Source of the DNA: Mycobacterium ostraviense
GTDB lineage: Bacteria; Actinomycetota; Actinomycetes; Mycobacteriales; Mycobacteriaceae
Length of the DNA stretch: 32,178 nt
Reading direction: 5' to 3'
Assembly: GCF_002705925.1 (NCBI RefSeq)
Contig: NZ_NKRE01000001.1
Span: forward strand, 693,992-726,169
The position numbers and the translations under genes are program-made. The first letter of the stretch is position 1. Every line of letters starts with the position of its first letter. Shown piece by piece: positions 7,756 to 15,192 of this stretch. The notes under the pieces were generated by a model that searched no databases, was not told the origin of the DNA, and saw only the letters and a program-made list of their open reading frames with translations.

Positions 7756-7837
7756 TCCGCAACATGAGTGTGACGAAATGATGACCTGGTCCACGTAACT
7801 TGGCTGCGGTTGTGGCTCAGCAAGGATTAGGACGGCT

Positions 7838-8104
7838 ATGCGTGGCGACCCTCCGTTATTGACCGATTCCGACGTCGATGGTCTCGCCTGGGAATTCCTG
7901 CGCTCACGCTACGTCGACACGATCTACGCCGGCTGGTCGCCCGATCGGCGCCTGGACACCTTCCTGCGACGGCGCGGCCTCGGCCGGGTTGCCGATGACG
8001 GCGATCTGTCCAACATCGTTCTGGATCGCATCATGAGGTACGTGGGCATCGTGCCTCGTGAGTTGTCCGACATGGCGGACGAGTCGCCGGTCCCGATTCA
8101 CTGA
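7838..8104 (+). CDS. small conserved-looking protein of unknown function
   Basis: 88 residues: LLTDSDVDGLAWEFLRSRYV, then YAGWSPDRRLDTFLRRRGLG, then NIVLDRIMRYVGIVPREL. It is probably all-helical and acidic at the N-terminus, with no membrane segment, cysteine or catalytic motif. I have a vague memory of similar small mycobacterial proteins with a DVDGLAWEFL-type start but cannot name one. It has an AGGA sequence before the ATG and a good DosR-box candidate about 90 bp upstream. It ends 145 bp before tgs1, which has its own box, so it is likely a separate transcript. Confidence 0.75.
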   Translation: MRGDPPLLTDSDVDGLAWEFLRSRYVDTIYAGWSPDRRLDTFLRRRGLGRVADDGDLSNIVLDRIMRYVGIVPRELSDMADESPVPIH

Positions 8105-8168
8105 GCCCACCGTTTCGCCGGAGCGACTGGCGATCATCCGACCAGGTTGGGAAGTCCGGCACTAGTCC

Positions 8169-8188
8169 TTGGGGACTAACGGCACTAT
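8169..8188. promoter_or_regulatory. DosR-box candidate upstream of tgs1
   Basis: TTGGGGACTAACGGCACTAT matches 15 of 20 consensus positions with a perfect first half (TTGGGGACTAA). Centre about 71 bp upstream of the GTG start at 8250. An AGTCC just before it (8164-8168) adds a facing half-site. Confidence 0.78.
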
Positions 8189-8249
8189 TGCCCCCGGTGC
8201 CCTACCGCGGATAGTGATGCCGATCGATGGGGATCGGAGGTGGCTGGCG

Positions 8250-9665
8250 GTGGAACAGCTGACGACCATGGAGGCCAGTTTCCTGGAGGCAGAGGACGCC
8301 GACAGGCACGTGAGCTTGGCCATCGGCGCGCTGGCTGTCATCGACGGACCCAGCCCGGGGCGAGACAAACTCGTCGAGACGCTCTCGGAGCGGATGCGAA
8401 CCATCCCCCGGTTAACGCAGTTGGTGCACAAGCACCCGCTGGAACTCGCGGCGCCGGAATGGGTTGACGACACCAACTTCGACATCACCCACCATGTGCG
8501 GTGGGCGGCATTGCCGCGGCCCGGCGATGATGCCGCCTTGTTCCGGACCATCGCCGATCTCATGGAGCGCCGGCTCGATCGCGACCACCCCTTGTGGGAG
8601 TGCTGGATCATCGAAGGCCTGCCGGAACGGCGGTGGGCGGCGCTGATAAAGATCCACCATTGCATTGCCGACGGGATTGCCGCGATGCGGATGTTGGCCA
8701 ACATCGCCGATACGGGTCCGGCCGATACGTTCGCCACCGACATCCGCGCCGCCAAAGAACCGCCGGCGTCGATCGGCAACCCGGCCGGGCTCAGCCTCAA
8801 TCCGCTGAGCTGGGCCGGCGGACTGTGGCGCGCATCGATGGCCACCACCGGCGCAGCCGCGCACACCGCCAAAGGCGCAGCCGAATTCGTTGCCGGCTTA
8901 CTCGCTCCCGCCGCAAACTCGTCGCTGCGCGGCTCGGTGACCAACATGCGCCGTTACAGCGCGGCGCGGGTGTCGCTCAAAGAGGTCGAAACGGTGTGCG
9001 AGGTCTTCGGGGTGACACTCAACGACGTGGCACTGGCCGCCATCACCGATAGCTATCGGGCGGTCCTGCTGCATCGCGGTGAGAAGCCCCGGCGCAACTC
9101 GCTGCGCACGCTGATCCCGGTATCGGTGCGCTCGCCGGATGCCATGGACCGCACCGATATTCGCGTGTCGGCGATGCTCCCGTCGTTGCCGGTGGAGCAG
9201 GACGACCCGGTAAAGCGGTTACGGTCGGTGCACACCCGGTTGGACCGGCTGAAAAGCAGCGGCGAGCGCCAGGCGGCGAGCGCCTTTGTCGCGCTGGCCA
9301 ACTTGGTGCCGTTCGTGTTGAGCGCGTGGACGGTTCGGCTACTGGCGCGGGTGCCGCAGCGCAGCGTCGTCACGCTGGCGACCAATGTGCCGGGCCCCCG
9401 CCAGCGGCTACAGGTCCTGGGCCGCCCGGTGGAAGAGCTGCTGCCGGTGCCGCCGATCGCGATGCACCTGCGCACGGTCATCGGCATGCTCACCTATGTC
9501 GACACACTGGTATTCGGCATCACCGCCGACTACGACGCCACGCCCGACATCGACGAACTCGCCCGCGGCATCGAACTCGGCGTCGCCCGGCTGCTGGCCC
9601 GCGCCCTGGCCCGCAAACAGACCCGCGCGAAGCAAAGCCGGCGGCATTCCCGGTTGGCCACCTGA
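8250..9665 (+). CDS. tgs1: WS/DGAT triacylglycerol synthase, Tgs1 type (Rv3130c-like)
   Basis: 471 residues. It is closely similar in order to M. tuberculosis Tgs1: EQLTTMEASFLEAEDADRHV, SLAIGALAVIDGP, the active-site motif HHCIADG near residues 135-141, LRRYSAARVSLKEVE, NDVALAAITDSYRAVL, ATNVPGPRQRLQVLG. It esterifies diacylglycerol with acyl-CoA to make storage triacylglycerol and is the main hypoxia-induced TAG synthase in M. tuberculosis, where it is in the DosR regulon. The start is the GTG at 8250, with CGGAGG 9 nt upstream; this matches the Tgs1 N-terminus. An upstream TTG at 8169 lies inside the DosR box and cannot be the start. The YhgE-type gene follows 81 bp later, probably in the same transcript. 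Confidence 0.9.
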   Translation: MEQLTTMEASFLEAEDADRHVSLAIGALAVIDGPSPGRDKLVETLSERMRTIPRLTQLVHKHPLELAAPEWVDDTNFDITHHVRWAALPRPGDDAALFRTIADLMERRLDRDHPLWECWIIEGLPERRWAALIKIHHCIADGIAAMRMLANIADTGPADTFATDIRAAKEPPASIGNPAGLSLNPLSWAGGLWRASMATTGAAAHTAKGAAEFVAGLLAPAANSSLRGSVTNMRRYSAARVSLKEVETVCEVFGVTLNDVALAAITDSYRAVLLHRGEKPRRNSLRTLIPVSVRSPDAMDRTDIRVSAMLPSLPVEQDDPVKRLRSVHTRLDRLKSSGERQAASAFVALANLVPFVLSAWTVRLLARVPQRSVVTLATNVPGPRQRLQVLGRPVEELLPVPPIAMHLRTVIGMLTYVDTLVFGITADYDATPDIDELARGIELGVARLLARALARKQTRAKQSRRHSRLAT

Positions 9666-9746
9666 GTTCCGGAGGCTGCTGTGCGTGATTTCGCTTCCGA
9701 TATCTAGCCCCAATGCAGGCTCGGCTTAGTCGAGGAAGGAGCCCTC

Positions 9747-11156
9747 ATGTCCGACCAGCAACTGTTACGTCAAACCACTCCGTATCCGCTGCCACACCCG
9801 TTGCGCACCGTACGGTTCTGGTTGGCCCCGATCGTCGTCACGCTCGCCGTATTGGCGGGACTGTCGTGGCTGTTCTTCGGCAGCAGCCTGAACCCGAAGA
9901 AAAACTTCCACAACTTCCCGATCGCGATCGTCAACGAGGACACGGGAAGCGCCAAGGCCGGCGCAAAGATCACCGACGCACTCAAGACCAAACTCGAGGA
10001 AGGGCATAAGTTCGATATCCGGTTGCTGACCCCTGAGGAGGCGAACCGCCAGTTCGACACCGGCAAGCTTTACGGCGCGCTGGTGATACCGCCGGACTTC
10101 TCCGACAAACTGCTGGGGTTGTTGCAAACCGTGTCTAAGCCGGGCGAGGTGACCAAGCCGGTCATCACGATCGAAACCAACCCGCGGGCCAGCGCGATGG
10201 GAGCGGGCATCGCCGAAAACGTCCTGAAAAAGGCGATGGTTGACTACAACACCAAGGCCGGCAAGAAGCTCACGGATGCGGCGGCTGCGTCCGGTGGCGA
10301 GCAGCTGAGCGCCGCTGCCGCATGGGTGCTCGCCAATCCGCTCGACGTTCGGATCGAGCAGCGCAACGAATTGCCTGACGGCACTGGGCTTGGACTGTCC
10401 AGTTACTTCTACACCCTGATGTTGCTGATCGGCGGCGTCACCGGCGCCCTGGTGGTGAGCATGCTGGTCGAGGCGATGCTCGGCTATTCGCCGGCGGAAT
10501 TCGGACCGATGTACAAGTTGGCCGATCGGGTCCGGGTGTCGTGGTTCCGCACGCTGCTGCTCAAGTGGATGTTGGTGGGGGTGGTGGCGCTGTTCTCCTC
10601 AGCGGTCTACCTCTGGATGGCGAAGGCCTTCGGGATGCCGGTGCCCCACCCATGGGCGCTGTGGCTCTTCGGTGTCTTCATCATGTTGACCGTGGGGGTC
10701 GCCTCCACAAGTCTCATCACGGCATTGGGCACGCTCGGCATTCTGACCGCCCTGTTCATCTTCAACTTCCTGGGCCTGCCGTCCACCGGCGCCACGATTC
10801 CGCTCGAGGCGGAGCCGAAGATCTTCAGTTGGCTGGCCAATTTCGAGCCGATGCGCCAGGTGTTCATCGGCACCCGGGCGCTGCTGTACTTCGACGGCCG
10901 CCTCGACGCCGGCCTGGGCCGCTCCCTGACCCTGACGGGGATCGGGCTGGTGATCGGTGCGGTGTTCGGCGCCGTGCTGACCTGGATCTACGACCGCAAG
11001 GGCATCCACCGCATCGCGGCGGTGCCAACTACGGCCGCTGCCGCAACGCCGGCCGCTGAACCCGGCTCCCCGGATCCGGCCCATTCCATGTCCGGCGCAC
11101 CATCGGATGCCGCGCCTGGATCAGCTGAGGAGCGTGGCAAACACGAAGCGCCATAG
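9747..11156 (+). CDS. YhgE/Pip-type membrane protein (ABC-2 permease-like, DUF3533)
   Basis: 469 residues. One N-terminal membrane helix (about 25-46) is followed by a large extracytoplasmic domain (about 47-215) with the family's features: IAIVNEDTGS, then LLTPEEANRQFDTGKLYGAL, VIPPDFSDKL, and TIETNPRASAMG. About five further helices lie between 222 and 425 (YFYTLMLLIGGVTGALVVSM; LLLKWMLVGVVALFSSAVYL; ALWLFGVFIMLTVGVASTSL; LTLTGIGLVIGAVFGAVL). An Ala/Pro-rich disordered tail ends the protein. Relatives act in export or as phage-infection proteins; in mycobacteria such proteins often accompany lipid export genes. Following tgs1, it might handle lipid or a membrane stress (inference). GAGGAAGGAG precedes the ATG. 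The last 169 bp overlap the extended end of the opposite gene. Confidence 0.85.
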   Translation: MSDQQLLRQTTPYPLPHPLRTVRFWLAPIVVTLAVLAGLSWLFFGSSLNPKKNFHNFPIAIVNEDTGSAKAGAKITDALKTKLEEGHKFDIRLLTPEEANRQFDTGKLYGALVIPPDFSDKLLGLLQTVSKPGEVTKPVITIETNPRASAMGAGIAENVLKKAMVDYNTKAGKKLTDAAAASGGEQLSAAAAWVLANPLDVRIEQRNELPDGTGLGLSSYFYTLMLLIGGVTGALVVSMLVEAMLGYSPAEFGPMYKLADRVRVSWFRTLLLKWMLVGVVALFSSAVYLWMAKAFGMPVPHPWALWLFGVFIMLTVGVASTSLITALGTLGILTALFIFNFLGLPSTGATIPLEAEPKIFSWLANFEPMRQVFIGTRALLYFDGRLDAGLGRSLTLTGIGLVIGAVFGAVLTWIYDRKGIHRIAAVPTTAAAATPAAEPGSPDPAHSMSGAPSDAAPGSAEERGKHEAP

Positions 11157-12931
11157 CACAACAAAGTGGTTGCGCGACAACGAACTCGACGTCGCACGGT
11201 TCGTCTTGGTTCAGTCGGGTTCTGGTGCGGGTAGATACCGCTCCTCCACCGCTTGGGCAACAAGTAGAGGCGCTTGACTGCGGCAAGAATACCTTCGGCA
11301 ATGGCGTCGCGGGCGAGGTGGTGACGGATGCGCTCCAGATCGGCGGCGCGATTCGCCAGCAGCTCGTCCTCCCAGGCGACCACCTGCGTGGCGAGGTCTT
11401 TGTCGGCGATAGTGCCTGCGAGCCAGCGGGAAAAGTCGCCGCGTTCGAGGTGGTATTCGAGCGTTCGTTGGTCGAGATGTCTTACTGCAGTGCCGAAATC
11501 ACGCATTGTCGCCGCTGGCGCAATGGTTTGACCTGGGGTGGTGTGGAAGTAGAAGCGCCGGTCATGGGGCAGGCCGATATCGACATACTTGTGCCAGTGC
11601 CGCACGTGGGCGGTCTGACGATGTGCGATGGTGAACTCACGCACCGGCTCGGAGCCAATACGGATGCTGGCCCGCCGCGGAGACGCGATATCGGACGTCG
11701 TGTCGGCAGTGGTGAGGGTTAGCACCACGTCGCTGGCATCGATTTCGTCGGCGGGCAGCGACGCCGGCGCAAACGACGACAATACGTAGCCGCCTCGCAA
11801 TGCCCAGTGGGCATGCTCGCTGGCGCCGAGGAGGTGGGCCTCGTCGTAGATCACCCAATGTGGGTATCCATACTGCTGTCGGTGCGCCTCGGCTGCAGAC
11901 CGCAATCGATACATGTAGTCGACCTTGGTTGGCTCGCTGAGTGCTGACATGTCTACCACCATGCTGGAATGCGGCTGCAACATGGCGAGCAGTTCGGCCG
12001 GCTCAGGGAGGTGGTGGCCGCCATCGAACACCTGCACGCGGTTGAGCTGCTGCAACTGCACGTGGTCGCCTTCGGGGTCGAGGACAAGGACGCAGTAGTT
12101 GGCGAGGATCCACTGCTCTGCCATCAATCCGACGACATAGCTCTTCCCTGTCGCGGCAGGTCCGGTGACCAAGATCCGGCCCTGGCTTCCGGGTACCCGG
12201 GTCGGGGTTACGTCGTCGAATGTGCCGATGTCGATCCAGCGGCGGGGCGGACACCAACGTTGTACCCCAGCGAGACGTGGGCCGGTCAACAGCTCGACGA
12301 CGCCGGCCCCGTCCGGTTTGTCCAGAACTAGGTCGGCACTTCGCCGAACTGATGCGACGGCATCGGCCACAGCCGCGCCGATCTCGGCGATACTGAATAA
12401 CGACAAGTCATTCTCGGCGTCGCCGACCGCCACGGTGTTGTGTGGGGACAGCTTCATCTCTCCCAGGATTGTCGCCAGTCCGGTCCCTTTGGTGGTACCT
12501 GCCGGCAACACCATGAGAGCGCCGCGGTTGTGAGCGATCTGGTAGTCCAATCCAAGCTCGCCGATCACCTCGATGATGGTCGCGGCGTGCTCGCCGTCGG
12601 CGGCAACCAGCACCTCACCGCATCGGTACGGGACTCCGCGGTCAGCGAGCGCCTGCCGAAGGCCGCCGTCCGTCGGAGGTGCCAGTGCGCGTGGCTGGCC
12701 GTTGATGACAATCACCGCGCCGTTTTCGAGCACCATCGCGTCCACGTGGTGGGCAATCTGTGGGAATTCAGCCTGCAATTCGGCTCCGATGCGCCCGGAG
12801 ACGAGCACAATTGCAAGGCCATCGCGCCTGGCCTGCTCGATTGCCTCTATGGTGTGCGCCGCTATGTTGCCGCCCGATGTGAGAGTGCCGTCGAAGTCGA
12901 TCGCAACCACCTTGAAAAACGTCACAATCAT
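10988..12931 (-). CDS. HAD-superfamily phosphatase fused to a HerA/FtsK-like ATPase; 3' end probably frameshifted
   Basis: 647 residues as an open frame. Residues 1-225 are a Cof-type HAD hydrolase: DFDGTL with the nucleophile D12 and D14, LVSGR, and GDAENDLSLFSIAE as the Mg-binding motif. Residues about 230-560 resemble the HerA/DUF87 ATPases: Walker A GPAATGKSY near 255, VLVLDPEGDHVQL, and a DEAH-type Walker B in HWVIYDEAHLLG near 360. After residue about 558 (AAVKRLYLL) the sequence turns into low-quality Arg/Ala-rich text that runs antisense into the YhgE gene. One base missing near 11260-11264 would instead give AQAVEERYLPAPEPD and a stop at 11211-11213, a natural-looking end 54 bp from the opposite gene. 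The true gene is thus probably 11211-12931. Start at ATG 12931; a GTG seven codons later is possible. Cytosolic; substrate unknown. Confidence 0.78.
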   Translation of the reverse strand: MIVTFFKVVAIDFDGTLTSGGNIAAHTIEAIEQARRDGLAIVLVSGRIGAELQAEFPQIAHHVDAMVLENGAVIVINGQPRALAPPTDGGLRQALADRGVPYRCGEVLVAADGEHAATIIEVIGELGLDYQIAHNRGALMVLPAGTTKGTGLATILGEMKLSPHNTVAVGDAENDLSLFSIAEIGAAVADAVASVRRSADLVLDKPDGAGVVELLTGPRLAGVQRWCPPRRWIDIGTFDDVTPTRVPGSQGRILVTGPAATGKSYVVGLMAEQWILANYCVLVLDPEGDHVQLQQLNRVQVFDGGHHLPEPAELLAMLQPHSSMVVDMSALSEPTKVDYMYRLRSAAEAHRQQYGYPHWVIYDEAHLLGASEHAHWALRGGYVLSSFAPASLPADEIDASDVVLTLTTADTTSDIASPRRASIRIGSEPVREFTIAHRQTAHVRHWHKYVDIGLPHDRRFYFHTTPGQTIAPAATMRDFGTAVRHLDQRTLEYHLERGDFSRWLAGTIADKDLATQVVAWEDELLANRAADLERIRHHLARDAIAEGILAAVKRLYLLPKRWRSGIYPHQNPTEPRRTVRRRVRCRATTLLCYGASCLPRSSADPGAASDGAPDMEWAGSGEPGSAAGVAAAAVVGTAAMRWMPLRS

Positions 12932-13089
12932 TCCGATCTTTGGACCAACGTCTCCCGGGTTTGCTCATTGTATTGGGTTGCAGCGCTTATACTTTCGCAT
13001 TCGCCAACTCAGCTGGCTCGATCTCTCGCCAATCGATTCCCCAGACACTGCTGAACCTATGGTCCATGGCAGGTATTCCTGTAGGGTCG

Positions 13090-13470
13090 TTAGACCTTCA
13101 TTTCCGGCAGATCGTCGTCGAGGCGCCGGTCTTCGCGAACCTGTCGATCCAACGGTGCGCGGCCCGGAGTACCCGACGCGACGTACCAGCCGGCGCCCTC
13201 ACGGGCGGTCGCCGCACTCCGGCGTTGAACCGCGTGTCGGCTCTGCCGGATCAAGATAGCCTGCTTACGGGCCAGCCGGGACCTCCTGCGGAGCTGCCGG
13301 GCGAGCTGGGTGGCGTCGACACGTTGGTCGTAACCGGGCTCGGCCGCGTTCTGAAGCGCGATGCGCGCCCGATAGGCCCTCTGCCGGCATCCTCCACAGC
13401 AGTAACGGGCGTCGGAACGGCCATAAAACCGCGTGCCGCAGACACAACACCGCAAACGACAAGCCGCCAT
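13090..13470 (-). CDS. small zinc-ribbon protein with CRQRAYRAR motif
   Basis: 126 residues. The N-terminus has a Cys4 zinc-ribbon: CCVCGTRFYGRSDARYCCGGC, immediately followed by RQRAYRARI. The pattern CxxCG...YCxxxCRQRAYR recurs in many small actinobacterial proteins of unknown role and suggests a nucleic-acid-binding mini-domain. The rest is Arg-rich with a probable helical region (DATQLARQLRRRSRLARKQAI), also compatible with DNA or RNA binding. The ATG at 13470 has no Shine-Dalgarno; only 8 nt separate it from a perfect 18-bp palindrome, so expression is probably leaderless or controlled at the palindrome. It has no obvious operon partner. Confidence 0.72.
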   Translation of the reverse strand: MAACRLRCCVCGTRFYGRSDARYCCGGCRQRAYRARIALQNAAEPGYDQRVDATQLARQLRRRSRLARKQAILIRQSRHAVQRRSAATAREGAGWYVASGTPGRAPLDRQVREDRRLDDDLPEMKV

Positions 13471-13478
13471 TGGAATAT

Positions 13479-13496
13479 GTTACGGCTAGCCGTAAC
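13479..13496. promoter_or_regulatory. perfect 18-bp palindrome, probable operator of the zinc-ribbon gene
   Basis: GTTACGGCTAGCCGTAAC is its own reverse complement. It lies 9-26 bp before the ATG at 13470, exactly where a ribosome-binding site or transcription start would be. A dimeric repressor site (TetR- or MerR-like) or an RNA hairpin controlling translation would fit. It does not match the DosR consensus. Confidence 0.6.
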
Positions 13497-13595
13497 GGTT
13501 TGACCATGCCATAAACGCGCTCTGTCTGCCGAAAACAAAATGGCCACAACGGCGTAGCATTCCTGGTGCGGCTCCCGCACCAGCCAGCGACCGTC

Positions 13596-14432
13596 CTAGT
13601 GCAGCGTCGGCGCATGGGCGAGATTCTCCTCGGGTAGCCCGTTAAGGTGGGGCACCCTCGAGGAATTCGCCTCACGGGTCAGGAAGCCGGTCAATTCTCC
13701 GATCGAACTCATCAACGGAGCCGGGAACACGACAGTGGTGTTTTTCTCCACCCCGAGTTCCGCCAAGGTTTGCAAGTTTCGCAGCTGCAAGGCCAGCGGG
13801 TGCTGCATCATAGTGTCCGACGCCTCGCCGAGGGCCGCTGCGGCACGGGCTTCGCCTTCTGCGGCAATGATTTTGGCTCGCTTCTCCCGCTCTGCTTCGG
13901 CCTCGCGGGCCATGGCGCGTTTCATGCTGTCCGGCAGTTGGATGTCCTTGAGCTCGACCAGGGTTACCTCTACTCCCCAATCCACGGTGGTGGTGTCAAG
14001 CATTTGGCGGATGCTGCCGTTGATCTTCTCCGTTTGGGCGAGCACCTCGTCGAGGGAATGTTGCCCCACGACATTCCGTAGGGTGGTCTGCGCGATCTGG
14101 TTGATGGCGGCGTTCACGTTTTCGATGACGATGACGGATTTGCGTGCGTCGACCACACGGAAGTAGGCAACCGCGGCAATGTCTACGCTGACGTTGTCGC
14201 GGGTGATGATGCCCTGCGACTGGATGGGCATGGTCACGATCCGCATGGAAACCCGCCACAGGCGGTCGATAATCGGGACGATCAACCGCAGCCCGGGTTC
14301 GCGTACCCCAATGACGCGACCCAACCGAAAGTGCACGCCACGCTGATACTGCTGCACCACCCTGATCGAAGCCGCCAGCAGCACGAGCACGACAAACCCG
14401 AAAATCGAGGAAATGATCCCAATTTGGGTCAT
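13596..14432 (-). CDS. slipin / SPFH (band 7) membrane scaffold protein
   Basis: 278 residues from the ATG at 14432 (GAGG 8 nt upstream); an in-frame start at 14465 lacks support. One N-terminal membrane helix (about 5-25, [18 protein letters not shown]) is followed by the SPFH domain: [22 protein letters not shown], then [62 protein letters not shown] charged helix ([22 protein letters not shown]) and a short tail with QTLAELG follow, as in bacterial stomatin-like proteins. These form oligomeric membrane scaffolds, often with NfeD proteases; no NfeD gene is present here. A DosR-box candidate lies 81-100 bp upstream. Confidence 0.9.
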   Translation of the reverse strand: MTQIGIISSIFGFVVLVLLAASIRVVQQYQRGVHFRLGRVIGVREPGLRLIVPIIDRLWRVSMRIVTMPIQSQGIITRDNVSVDIAAVAYFRVVDARKSVIVIENVNAAINQIAQTTLRNVVGQHSLDEVLAQTEKINGSIRQMLDTTTVDWGVEVTLVELKDIQLPDSMKRAMAREAEAEREKRAKIIAAEGEARAAAALGEASDTMMQHPLALQLRNLQTLAELGVEKNTTVVFPAPLMSSIGELTGFLTREANSSRVPHLNGLPEENLAHAPTLH

Positions 14433-14512
14433 GACAACCACCTCAGTCCCATTCCACGGCGACATCCATCGAAGCGGGCGCCATCAAGGCTAAAGCCGAC
14501 GTCGTCGTCGGT

Positions 14513-14532
14513 CAGCGGCCAGAAGTCCCCTG
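14513..14532 (-). promoter_or_regulatory. DosR-box candidate upstream of the slipin gene
   Basis: On the minus strand CAGGGGACTTCTGGCCGCTG matches about 12 of 20 consensus positions; its GGGGACTTC core is the same as in the hspX box. The rest of the 14433-14724 gap shows no gene. Confidence 0.5.
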
Positions 14533-14724
14533 CTTCCTGGCGAAGGTCCCTTCCTCGTGGTGCGCTCGGTGCCTGTCATGGACGCGGGCGGCTGCGCGCC
14601 GTACAACCCCCAGCGCGGATCGGGTTTATAGGCCTTTCGCCTCTAGCGCGGGCAACGTTAAGACGATCGAATCACGATGAGGTCGTCTCGCCTAATCAGA
14701 GACGAATCGCAGAAGGACAAAGCC

Positions 14725-15192
14725 ATGAGCACTTCATCACAGACCGCGCCCCGGACACGCATGTTTGCCCGGGTGATAGGCCCTTTTCTCGTCATCGTCA
14801 CTGTCACCGCGATCGCAAGGACCTCGGACATGCGAACGTTGCTGACGGACTTCCGGGCTAACTTTGTGTGGCCCTGGGTTTCTGGTGCGTTCACTCTGCT
14901 GATCGGTCTGGTCGTTCTCGCGCTGCACCAGCACTGGCGGGGCGCCCCCGCGATCATCGTGTCAATCGTCGGATGGTTGACCACGCTCAAGGGGTTCTTC
15001 CTGATGGCCTTCCCCCAAACCTATTTGGGCTTAGCCAGCGACGCCATCGATGCATCCGCTTGGTGGCGGGGCACCTTCATCGTCATGGCGCTGGCCGGAC
15101 TGTATCTGACCTTCGTCGGATGGGCTCCAACCCCGCACCAAGCCACGCCACAACCGGCAAGCCCAACCAAGGATCTGCCCCGCGCCGCCTGA
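14725..15192 (+). CDS. four-helix integral membrane protein of unknown function
   Basis: 155 residues from the ATG at 14725, which has AGAAGGA 7 nt upstream; an ATG at 14677 adds 16 hydrophilic residues without a ribosome site. Membrane helices are predicted near residues 12-30, 45-66, 72-93 and 110-128. Short charged loops and a Pro/Thr-rich C-terminal tail (APTPHQATPQPASPTKD) complete it. No motif points to a family that I recognise. The stop TGA (15190-15192) abuts the stop of the convergent acyltransferase gene with no spacer. It is divergent from the slipin gene; shared regulation by the box at 14513-14532 is possible. Confidence 0.75.
   Translation: MSTSSQTAPRTRMFARVIGPFLVIVTVTAIARTSDMRTLLTDFRANFVWPWVSGAFTLLIGLVVLALHQHWRGAPAIIVSIVGWLTTLKGFFLMAFPQTYLGLASDAIDASAWWRGTFIVMALAGLYLTFVGWAPTPHQATPQPASPTKDLPRAA

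Noticed and set aside
8169..8249. N-terminal extension of Tgs1 from a TTG at 8169
   Set aside because: The TTG is inside the DosR-box candidate, and the GTG at 8250 has a good ribosome site and gives the known Tgs1 N-terminus.
12931..12956. GGTCCAAAGATC just upstream of the HAD-HerA gene as a DosR box
   Set aside because: Alignment gives well under half of the consensus positions and the spacing of the half-sites is wrong.
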